This document shows positions 1 through 5,370 of a DNA stretch of 5,992 bases, one piece after another. The stretch spans positions 1 to 5,992 of the forward strand of contig JACNJI010000403.1 of the NCBI GenBank assembly GCA_014382645.1, written 5' to 3'. This stretch comes from Verrucomicrobiota bacterium (GTDB lineage Bacteria > Verrucomicrobiota > Verrucomicrobiia > Opitutales > Seribacteraceae). The notes under the pieces are model-generated. The model did no database searches and was not told the DNA's origin. It saw only the letters and a program-made list of their open reading frames with translations. Position 1 is the first letter of the stretch. Each line of letters begins with the position of its first letter. A program made the position numbers and the translations under genes.

Positions 1-573
1 GGCCTCTTTCCTTTCGGCTGGATCGGGTTGGCGCAAGTGCCCGTCGTAAGCATGTAAACCCGCGAACTCCAAGTTTTCTGCGGAAGCTATCCGCCGACAC
101 AAGGCCAAAGCTGCATCGCCCGGCTCGATCCCAGTGCGGTGCATCCCGCAATCGACGTCCACGAACAAGCTTGCCGACTGGCCCGTTCGCTCGAAGGCAT
201 CCACCACCTCCGATGAATCGACAGTGGCGGAGAAAGCAACTTCCGGGAAAAGCTCCTGCAACTGCAGGAACCGGGAAAGGTTTGGGCCAACGGGCTGGTG
301 GGCCAGCAATACGTCGCATCCGCCCGACATCGCCGTCATCTCGGCCTCGGCAATGGTGGCGCACTTGAATTGAGTGACCCCCTTGGCAACCTGCAACCGG
401 ACCACCTCCGCCATCTTGTGCGTCTTGACGTGCGGGCGCAGACGCAAAACATCCCCGCCCACCATGTCCAGCATTCGATCAACGTTTGCCTCTACTCGTT
501 CCGGAAAAACCAACAACGCAGGCGACGGGATCGCCTCCAAATTACTGATTTCCGCAGTCTTTACCGGATTCAT
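1..573 (-). CDS. PLP-dependent D-threonine aldolase / D-serine dehydratase-like enzyme (alanine racemase N-terminal fold), 3' part outside window
   Basis: This frame is open from an ATG at 573 to the window edge and encodes the first 191 residues; the rest lies beyond base 1. The signature RPHVKTHK (residues 46-53) is the PLP-lysine motif of the fold-III D-threonine aldolase / D-serine dehydratase family; K50 is the probable Schiff-base lysine. FVDVDCGMHRTGI (137-149) and GLHAYDGHL (172-180) fit later barrel strands of the same fold. Members act on D-amino acids or 3-hydroxy-D-amino acids in the cytoplasm, usually with a metal bound by a C-terminal domain not visible here, so the substrate cannot be named. 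No signal peptide is seen. It lies 34 bp downstream of the DUF1501 stop, on the same strand, as the last visible gene of the cluster. There is no good ribosome-binding site before the ATG. The family call is secure; the exact reaction is not. Confidence 0.9.
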   Translation of the reverse strand, partial: MNPVKTAEISNLEAIPSPALLVFPERVEANVDRMLDMVGGDVLRLRPHVKTHKMAEVVRLQVAKGVTQFKCATIAEAEMTAMSGGCDVLLAHQPVGPNLSRFLQLQELFPEVAFSATVDSSEVVDAFERTGQSASLFVDVDCGMHRTGIEPGDAALALCRRIASAENLEFAGLHAYDGHLRQPDPAERKEA

Positions 574-607
574 GAAGAGAGTGATAAGTTTCAGTTTCAA
601 GCAAGCT

Positions 608-1750
608 CTATGCTTGTGTCAAACTAGGGAACACTCTCTCCACTTCATAGCCCGAGTCAACCGTTTCAAGCAGATCCGAAAGCACATGGCGGTAGTCCTT
701 TCCGACTGGCACGTCACCCGGGCCGAGCAGGTTGTCGGAAGACAGACCTTCGAAGTGCTTGAATATGCCTGCGCCACCGGGCAGCTCTTTCCCCACAGTC
801 AACATGAGTGAGCCGCTGCCGTGATCCGTGCCGAAGCTCGAGTTCTCGGACACGCGGCGGCCGAACTCGGTCATGACGACAATCCTCGTGCGGTCGGCAT
901 GCGCCCCGAGATCGGCGACAAATGAACGGATGCTGCCTGCGAGATCCTCCATCAGGTCCCCGATCGTCTGAGACTGGATGAAATGGGTATCCCAACCAAG
1001 TCCACTTCCCACCGCGTCAATCGTCGAGGCAACCAAACCAACCTCCGCATGGATCAGCCTAGAGATCTCTCGCATGCCACGGCCGAGTTGGCTATCGGGA
1101 TACGGTTCGGGCGCGGCAGGGCCAGGTTCCGAACGTAAACGGCGCAACCGACTGATCGCATCCAGCGTGCTTCGACCCGCCTCGCCCAGCGGTCCTTCAG
1201 CCACCTCATAGAGCTTCCTGAGTCGACCAATCGATTGTACTTCGTCCGAACCGACTGTAAATTCCTGGACCGACTGAACAACAACACCTCCGGGAGCTCC
1301 CCTCAGTGATTCCGGCATCGTGGTTCCAATCGCCACCGAAGACAGTGGCCCGATCTGCCGGGAACCGGAACGAAGGAAACGGGCAAGCCAACCACCGGCG
1401 ATCCGGCCGCCATGTTCCATTAGATCCTGAGCCGCGAAATGGGAACGTGTCTCGTCCGCGGAACCTACGCCATGATGAAGCGCAAGATGTCCATTCTCCC
1501 ACAACGGCATCAATCCGGCCATCGACTTGTTCAGCCCGATATAGCCGTCCAAGTCGTGCAAATCGGCCCGTGATACAGCCAGAGTCGGTCGCGCCCGGTG
1601 ATAGGCGTCATCGCCATGGGGTGGAGCAAGGGTCAGGCCATCGGCGCCGCCGCGAAGGAACACAACGACAAGCACAGGCTGGTGTTGCTCCTGAACGGAG
1701 AGGAAGTCGCGGCGCTGCGCTGCCACGGATTTTCCGTGTTTCAATGCCAT
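608..1750 (-). CDS. DUF1501 family protein
   Basis: This 380-residue protein has the DUF1501 signatures in order: VVFLRGGADGL (29-39), ETRSHFAAQDLME (100-112), GWDTH (252-256), TEFGRRV (294-300) and TDHG (308-311). The family is distantly related to the alkaline phosphatase / sulfatase superfamily, and the conserved Asp, His and Glu residues resemble metal ligands, but no reaction is established. Full-length members are usually about 380-480 residues, so this is a short but apparently complete form. Many relatives start with a Tat signal. Here QRRDF (12-16) is present, but no hydrophobic segment separates it from the first core strand at 26-33, so a working Tat peptide is doubtful. Its ATG overlaps the DUF1800 stop by 10 bp, suggesting translational coupling. 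The two families are commonly paired and probably act together. Confidence 0.97.
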   Translation of the reverse strand: MALKHGKSVAAQRRDFLSVQEQHQPVLVVVFLRGGADGLTLAPPHGDDAYHRARPTLAVSRADLHDLDGYIGLNKSMAGLMPLWENGHLALHHGVGSADETRSHFAAQDLMEHGGRIAGGWLARFLRSGSRQIGPLSSVAIGTTMPESLRGAPGGVVVQSVQEFTVGSDEVQSIGRLRKLYEVAEGPLGEAGRSTLDAISRLRRLRSEPGPAAPEPYPDSQLGRGMREISRLIHAEVGLVASTIDAVGSGLGWDTHFIQSQTIGDLMEDLAGSIRSFVADLGAHADRTRIVVMTEFGRRVSENSSFGTDHGSGSLMLTVGKELPGGAGIFKHFEGLSSDNLLGPGDVPVGKDYRHVLSDLLETVDSGYEVERVFPSLTQA

Positions 1751-3189
1751 TGAAATTCCGGTGATGCGAGGGCTATCGAAATGCCGTCTTCGCCGTTCAT
1801 CTGTTCAAGTTCAAAACTCGTCGGGCGTCGACCGAGCAAGTGAGCCAGCAACCGGTCGCTCGACCCGAAGCGTCGCACGAGCTCCTTCCCTTGGACGGTC
1901 GCTCCGGGAATCCGACCGGCCAAGAGATCGAGCGAGAAGTTCCACCTCCACAAGAGCGAACCGAACCACGGTTCAGCCTCCAGGGGATAGCCGTCTGGCG
2001 TCGGGTACTCGAAAGGTGGTTGCCCCATCCTGCGAAGACGTTTCTGGATGGTCGCTCCGCCGTTGGTATCGGCATCCGTAGCCCGCAGAACGGAGACCAG
2101 ATACCGGAACGGTCGCTTGAAAAGTGTCCCTGCATTTTCCCTGAACGCTGGAAGACCGAAGACGGTTTCAAGCATTTCGGGTATGTCTCCGCCAGAGGAC
2201 CGGTAGGAGGCGGCGATCGCTTCGACGACCTCGTCCGGTGGAGAGTCGGCGATGAAAACACGAGCCAAGCGGCGGGCCACGTATCGCGAAGTGGACCGGT
2301 GTTCGCAAACAATGTCGATCAATTGCTCCAGATCGTTCTTCCCCCCGCCGGCGGGTATCGTGACGCCGAGCACCTCCTTGGCTCCGTCGTCATGCCGGCC
2401 GGAATCAAACCCGACGCGTGAAACCCCCGCACACATAAAGCTGTGCCCATAAGTCCAGCCGCTCATACACCTAGCGGCCTCGAGGACATCCCGTTGGGTG
2501 TAGCCACCATCGACACCGAGGGTGTGTAGTTCAAGCAATTCCCGGGCATGATTTTCGTTCGGCTTATCTTCCGGATGGACGACCTTGTTGTCGTGACCAT
2601 CGAGGTAGATGAGCATCGCCGGACTGGTCGCCGTAGCACGGACGAGATCCCGAAATCGACCAAGAGCATGCGGTCGAATCACCTCGAGATCATCGCTGAT
2701 CTTCAGCCACCGGCAATTGCCCTTGCTCCATGCGACGTTAAAGTGGTCGGTCCAAAGATCGACCATCACTTCCAGGAGCTGTCGACGGCTGTAAACGGCC
2801 CGAATTATCCTCGCCCGGACGAGATCGTGAAGGAGAATGCGTGGATCCTCGCTGTAGAGTTCGCCTCGGTGTTGATGAATCCGCTCGATCGAGGCAATCG
2901 TCCGATCGCAGAGTGGATCGACTATGTCTTTGGGATGAAGTTGTTGATCGAGCCAGCTATCGAACCCCGGCTTCAGGAGAGCCCGATCTTCGGGACGAGG
3001 CCCAAAAGTGCACCGGTTTAAGACATGGTGGGTGAAGTCGATTTCATCCGCGGTAGGCGCCGTTCCCGGGGGACGGTCTCGATCGGAGACGCCGGCGGGC
3101 AAAAAAGAGGAGAGTTGCTCGCAACCAGTGGTCGCTGCAAGCGAAAGCAGTCCGAGACTTGAACAGAACTCGCGCCGATCGTGGCTCAT
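1741..3189 (-). CDS. DUF1800 family protein with Tat-like lipoprotein N-terminus
   Basis: This is a DUF1800 protein of 482 residues. Family blocks are HHVLNRCTFGPRPED (54-68), VDLWTDHFNVAW (143-154), SPAMLIYLDGHDN (189-201) and NENHARELLELHTLGVDGGY (211-230). It ends in a typical ASPEFQ. The frame stays open upstream to 3660, but that extension runs through the membrane-protein gene in another frame and shows no family similarity, so the ATG at 3189 is chosen. It makes a 4-bp ATGA overlap with the preceding stop. The N-terminus carries DRREF (4-8), a hydrophobic stretch (about 12-19) and TTGC ending at C23. This looks like a Tat signal with a poor lipobox, because T rather than L/V/I sits at -3. 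It is probably exported and perhaps membrane anchored. Biochemical function is unknown; the usual partner is DUF1501, which follows directly. Confidence 0.97.
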   Translation of the reverse strand: MSHDRREFCSSLGLLSLAATTGCEQLSSFLPAGVSDRDRPPGTAPTADEIDFTHHVLNRCTFGPRPEDRALLKPGFDSWLDQQLHPKDIVDPLCDRTIASIERIHQHRGELYSEDPRILLHDLVRARIIRAVYSRRQLLEVMVDLWTDHFNVAWSKGNCRWLKISDDLEVIRPHALGRFRDLVRATATSPAMLIYLDGHDNKVVHPEDKPNENHARELLELHTLGVDGGYTQRDVLEAARCMSGWTYGHSFMCAGVSRVGFDSGRHDDGAKEVLGVTIPAGGGKNDLEQLIDIVCEHRSTSRYVARRLARVFIADSPPDEVVEAIAASYRSSGGDIPEMLETVFGLPAFRENAGTLFKRPFRYLVSVLRATDADTNGGATIQKRLRRMGQPPFEYPTPDGYPLEAEPWFGSLLWRWNFSLDLLAGRIPGATVQGKELVRRFGSSDRLLAHLLGRRPTSFELEQMNGEDGISIALASPEFQWH

Positions 3190-3692
3190 TCCGCAACGGC
3201 TTCGAGCTTCGGCTTTCTCGAGCGGGAAAGGACCAGACTCCCCAAGCCTAGGATGAGCGTCAGTGGCAGGGCCAAGAACCAACCAATCAGAGGAAGCAGC
3301 CAAGTAAGCGCGACAAGTAGCGAAATCCCGTACAGCGAGCGAACCGTGGGGGATCCCTGTCCGGAAGTGGCTCGCGAGGCGAGGCATCGAACGAACCCGC
3401 CCGCCCCGAACAAACCGAAAAGGATGACGGTGAGGCCGATGACCACAGCGATGAACTTTGCCCCTGCGAAGGGTATCGCGTTCATGGCAGCAAACAAGAT
3501 GACCCCAAGAAAGAAAAGACTGAAGCCGAGAAAAAAGGACCGCCAAGGTTTCCCTCCTATGACTTCGGCGCACCGACGGGTGATATTCGGGGACATTAGC
3601 GCCGCAACCGTCATCCAGGCCGCGGCAACGAGCAACACCCCCAAGTGAACGAAAAACCATGCGTAAACCTCTGCACTGGTGATTGGAATCAT
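3186..3692 (-). CDS. Small multi-pass inner-membrane protein, function unknown
   Basis: The protein has 168 residues and is mostly hydrophobic. Likely membrane segments lie at about 10-33, 52-72, 77-101, 118-137 and 138-155, with a basic tail (SRSRKPK, 156-162). The first helix is followed by a polar loop with a conserved-looking SPNITRR. The last pair has the pattern LPLIGWFLALP then GLGSLVL, a Gly/Pro-rich hairpin that recurs in unnamed bacterial membrane proteins. The ATG at 3692 is preferred over an in-frame TTG at 3704 because a GGAG Shine-Dalgarno sits 6 nt before it, the best ribosome-binding site seen in the window. The stop overlaps the DUF1800 start as ATGA, so it is probably the first gene of the DUF1800/DUF1501 transcript. 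I do not recognise a named family; a membrane anchor or transport role would be a guess. Confidence 0.85.
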   Translation of the reverse strand: MIPITSAEVYAWFFVHLGVLLVAAAWMTVAALMSPNITRRCAEVIGGKPWRSFFLGFSLFFLGVILFAAMNAIPFAGAKFIAVVIGLTVILFGLFGAGGFVRCLASRATSGQGSPTVRSLYGISLLVALTWLLPLIGWFLALPLTLILGLGSLVLSRSRKPKLEAVAE

Positions 3693-3741
3693 AATTTTCT
3701 CCAAGTTGCGGGACCCATGTCCCTTGATGCTGGTGATTGGA
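3676..3741. repeat. 12-bp direct repeat CTGGTGATTGGA, two copies
   Basis: Copies lie at 3676-3687 and 3730-3741 (plus-strand reading), 54 bp apart. Each is followed by one mismatch and then TC. On the minus strand the proximal copy encodes PITS at codons 3-6 of the membrane protein. The distal copy is in the same frame upstream of the start and would also read PITS. It may be a chance match, a small local duplication, or paired binding sites. Confidence 0.4.
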
Positions 3742-3815
3742 CTCGATCGCTCAACGACTCGACGACCGGACCGGCACGAGCCCGATCATCAGGTGAGCAA
3801 CGGATAAAAACTTCC
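3693..3815 (-). promoter_or_regulatory. Gap upstream of the DUF1800/DUF1501 cluster, probable leader
   Basis: This 123-bp non-coding gap precedes the membrane-protein gene and is where a cluster promoter would sit if the genes are not read through from 4452. I find no convincing -35/-10 pair. It contains a short perfect hairpin, GGGAC-CCAT-GTCCC (3710-3723), about 18 nt before the start codon, and one copy of a 12-bp repeat whose other copy lies inside the gene. No terminator with a T-tract is visible after the small ORF that ends at 3816. Confidence 0.3.
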
Positions 3816-4100
3816 TCAAACATGTTCCTTGAGACGCGATAATAGTTTTGGCGACCTAATCATTGCAATGGGATTCCAACGTGCCGACTTGGACTTACCG
3901 GTAGAAACGTCGCCGGAGAAGAGGTTAACACAAAGATAGTGGCCACCCTTCTTCTTGAAATCCAGCTCGAGCACGGAGGACGTCCGGTTATTGTCGCAAA
4001 CCGAAATCTGCGTCAGGCAGGACTCCCATACCGGGGCATCCCGTTGGGCGAAAGAGAACAAGGGGAGGGTAAAGATCAAAACCAAGAGTGGGTGTTTCAT
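3816..4100 (-). CDS. Small putative exported protein, orphan
   Basis: This predicted 94-residue protein begins with a plausible Sec signal peptide: K2, a hydrophobic core LLVLIFTLPLFSF (5-17), and a likely cleavage after SFA. The mature part of about 75 residues has three cysteines, a KKKGGHY segment and a basic end. The frame can be extended to a GTG at 4151, but that places polar residues before the signal peptide and overlaps the neighbouring gene, so the ATG at 4100 is preferred. No Shine-Dalgarno is evident. It lies 43 bp downstream of the other short exported ORF on the same strand, so the two may be co-transcribed. I recognise no family. It could be a genuine small periplasmic protein, a truncated remnant, or a chance ORF; the signal peptide is the main support. 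Confidence 0.45.
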   Translation of the reverse strand: MKHPLLVLIFTLPLFSFAQRDAPVWESCLTQISVCDNNRTSSVLELDFKKKGGHYLCVNLFSGDVSTGKSKSARWNPIAMIRSPKLLSRLKEHV

Positions 4101-4143
4101 TGTCGTTTGAATAGAAGTCGAAAGGAATGTTTCAAGGCTCTCT

Positions 4144-4452
4144 CTAGCCACTACAACTATTGAATAGGGTCACACGACCTCCCAACGGCACAGTAGCCGT
4201 CAAGTTTCCCAATCCTTCGATATCCACCCCAAAGGCAGCCTTGATTCCTGCTAGCTGCCGTTGGGCGTTTGGCTGTTTTTTGATTTCGGCAAGAACGAAC
4301 TGCCCAACGTCAGTTTTCAGCAGACCTTCAAAGTCGATGTGAATCATCCAGTTGGCTTGAGCGGAAACATTATCGAGGTCTAGTGGAGCAGCGTTCAAAT
4401 GCCCTCCCGTAAAACTGATGAGCGATAGAATGGAAAAGATGCGAATTTTCAT
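4144..4452 (-). CDS. Short exported protein resembling the N-terminus of a larger family; possibly truncated
   Basis: The 102-residue product starts with a clear signal peptide (KIRIF, then a hydrophobic core, cleavage probably after NAA at about residue 22). The following segment contains NWMIHIDFEGLLKTDVGQFV (34-53), KKQPNAQRQLAGIKAAFGVD (58-77) and GLGNLTA (80-86). From memory, this resembles the opening of exported verrucomicrobial and planctomycetal proteins of several hundred residues, where a 'W..H.D...l..t..g.f' block is followed by 'l..f...fg.d....l...t.yg'. Here the similarity stops at the LTA and a TAG follows about 16 residues later. Other frames after that point close quickly, so I could not rescue the frame. 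It may be a short family member or a 3'-truncated pseudogene. The ATG at 4452 has only a weak AAAG upstream. Function is unknown. Confidence 0.6.
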   Translation of the reverse strand: MKIRIFSILSLISFTGGHLNAAPLDLDNVSAQANWMIHIDFEGLLKTDVGQFVLAEIKKQPNAQRQLAGIKAAFGVDIEGLGNLTATVPLGGRVTLFNSCSG

Positions 4453-4698
4453 TACTTTAAGGCCTTTAGTTTGAGTTTTGCAGAAAACGATACGGACAAT
4501 CTAGAAAACGTCCTTTGCCCTGAATACCCCCGAGAATGCCCAAAGGTTACATTATTGCCGCTTTTTTTTCAACAAAGCGTGATTTCTCAAAATCTTTTTG
4601 GTGGACTCAAATTAGATTTCTTGCGGGTTTGCTCCCAAAAAGAAGGCTCCCCGGTAGAGGAGCCTTCGAAAAAGAAAAAAGTTTAGGACGCGGATCTT
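4453..4698. other. Non-coding gap between hpf and the exported ORFs
   Basis: This gap of 246 bp contains the hpf terminator and, beyond it, whatever promoter drives the ORF starting at 4452. A loose minus-strand promoter-like pair can be drawn (TTTGTT at 4576-4571, 16 nt, TAATGT at 4554-4549) but is too weak to annotate. A 6-bp dyad, CCTTTG/CAAAGG (4512-4517 and 4541-4546), is present. Plus-strand reading frames here cross the terminator and do not look like protein. Confidence 0.5.
4642..4667 (-). terminator. Rho-independent terminator of the hpf gene
   Basis: The arms GAAGGCTCC (4642-4650) and GGAGCCTTC (4659-4667) form a perfect 9-bp GC-rich stem with an 8-nt loop. Read on the minus strand, the stem is followed by five Ts (complement of 4637-4641). 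It begins 31 bp past the hpf stop codon. On the plus strand the stem is followed by an A-rich tract, so it should work only in the minus direction. It separates hpf from the exported ORFs downstream. Confidence 0.87.
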
Positions 4699-5049
4699 TT
4701 ATGCCGCAAAACGATCGTCGGAAATGGAGTGCTGCTTTCGCTTCACCTTCTTCAGCCGAGAGCGGCGACGTAAGCCTCTGTCCAGCTTGTTGACCAGATC
4801 GTCGATCGATTTGTATAGATCATCACTGGCTGAGGAAATGGTAATGGTAGTTCCCTTGAGTTCTAGGTGTCCCTTAGCCACGTATTCGTTGCTTCTCGTG
4901 GACGAACAAGAAGCGTGCTCGAGTTCAACTCGGACACGTATGATAGCGTCCTCATGCTTGAAAAGCCTTTCGGTCTTTTCGTGAACAATGCTTTTCAAGG
5001 CATCGGTGAGTTCGAGGTGTAGTCCGGAGATGATGACGTTTTGATTCAT
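4699..5049 (-). CDS. hpf: Ribosome hibernation-promoting factor, short form (HPF/YfiA family)
   Basis: The 116-residue product matches the HPF/YfiA (RaiA) family over its length. It has the opening NVIISGLHLELTDALKSIV (4-22), KTERLFKHED (25-34), the beta segment IIRVRVELEH (36-45), a central GHLELKGTTITISSASDDLY (60-79), and the closing helix SIDDLVNKLDRGLRRR (81-96). A basic tail KKVKRK follows. Family members bind the 30S decoding region in stationary phase or stress and block translation, as inactive 70S or 100S ribosomes. The length is that of the short form; the C-terminal dimerisation domain of long HPF is absent. The ATG at 5049 is preferred to an in-frame TTG two codons upstream because it matches the usual family start. 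No clear Shine-Dalgarno is seen. It is monocistronic, bounded by the terminator at 4642-4667 and a long leader region upstream. Confidence 0.97.
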   Translation of the reverse strand: MNQNVIISGLHLELTDALKSIVHEKTERLFKHEDAIIRVRVELEHASCSSTRSNEYVAKGHLELKGTTITISSASDDLYKSIDDLVNKLDRGLRRRSRLKKVKRKQHSISDDRFAA

Positions 5050-5370
5050 AAGCAATCTAGTATTCTTTCGGATTTATGGTTAATCGAGCCCGGCATGAAG
5101 ACATGCGAGAAACTCGAAGTAAAGTCGCCATGAGGAGGGTGACTCCTGGCAAGGGATATTTGATCTCTGTGAAGATCTTGAATTGGAAAGCATAAACCGT
5201 GTATCGATATTCCTTAATAAAGCACGGTTTTGTAAAAGTTTCCAATTTTTGTAAAAAAATCTTATTAGATTGGGTGTTTTATAGTCTAAGGATTTGTTGC
5301 TAGGAAAGAAAAAAAGGGATTTATCTAAAATATTTGAAATCGACAGGGTGGAAATTTGCTTAATTGAGTT
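5050..5370. promoter_or_regulatory. Divergent intergenic region between hpf and the RluA-type gene
   Basis: This 321-bp non-coding region should carry the promoters of both divergent genes. The part near the plus-strand gene (about 5246-5345) is very AT-rich with A-tracts. Several TATAAT-like hexamers occur, such as TATAGT at 5280-5285, but none has a good -35 at the right distance, so I do not place a promoter. A large interrupted inverted repeat lies in the middle. A weaker 5-bp dyad (GATCT/AGATC, 5162-5166 and 5173-5177) flanks it. A 62-codon minus-strand frame with a TTG start crosses the region, but its composition does not look like a protein. Confidence 0.6.
5181..5247. repeat. Interrupted inverted repeat upstream of hpf (possible leader hairpin or operator)
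   Basis: There are two nested pairs of arms. The outer pair is AATTGGAAA (5181-5189) and TTTCCAATT (5239-5247), 9 bp and perfect. The inner pair is AAACCGTG (5194-5201) and CACGGTTT (5223-5230), 8 bp and perfect. Between them is an asymmetric internal loop of 4 and 8 nt, and the terminal loop is 21 nt. It lies 132 bp before the hpf start and 124 bp before the RluA-type start. A short T run follows on the plus strand, but no plus-strand gene precedes it, so a terminator role is unlikely. Confidence 0.55.

Noticed and set aside
1306..1764. 152-codon plus-strand ORF opposite DUF1501
   Set aside because: Shadow frame in GC-rich DNA, with low-complexity Arg/Pro/Ser-rich translation.
3190..3660. 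N-terminal extension of the DUF1800 frame up to 3660
   Set aside because: It overlaps the membrane-protein gene in another frame, shows no DUF1800 similarity, and would place a signal-like sequence in the middle of the protein.
4512..4546. 6-bp dyad CCTTTG/CAAAGG
   Set aside because: Short arms with a 23-nt loop and no T-tract; expected by chance in a gap of this size.
4549..4576. Promoter-like TTTGTT-16-TAATGT on the minus strand upstream of the 4452 start
   Set aside because: Both hexamers are poor matches and the distance to the start codon is about 100 bp; not enough to annotate.
4471..4686. 71-codon plus-strand ORF
   Set aside because: It crosses the hpf terminator, and its Lys-rich end comes from the A-tract beside the stem; no protein-like features.
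5154..5172. Sigma-54-like TGGCA element on the plus strand
   Set aside because: The downstream GC required at the -12 position is absent (TT instead).
5057..5245. 62-codon minus-strand ORF upstream of hpf
   Set aside because: TTG start, no ribosome-binding site, no recognisable domain, and it overlaps the inverted repeat; more likely leader or intergenic DNA.
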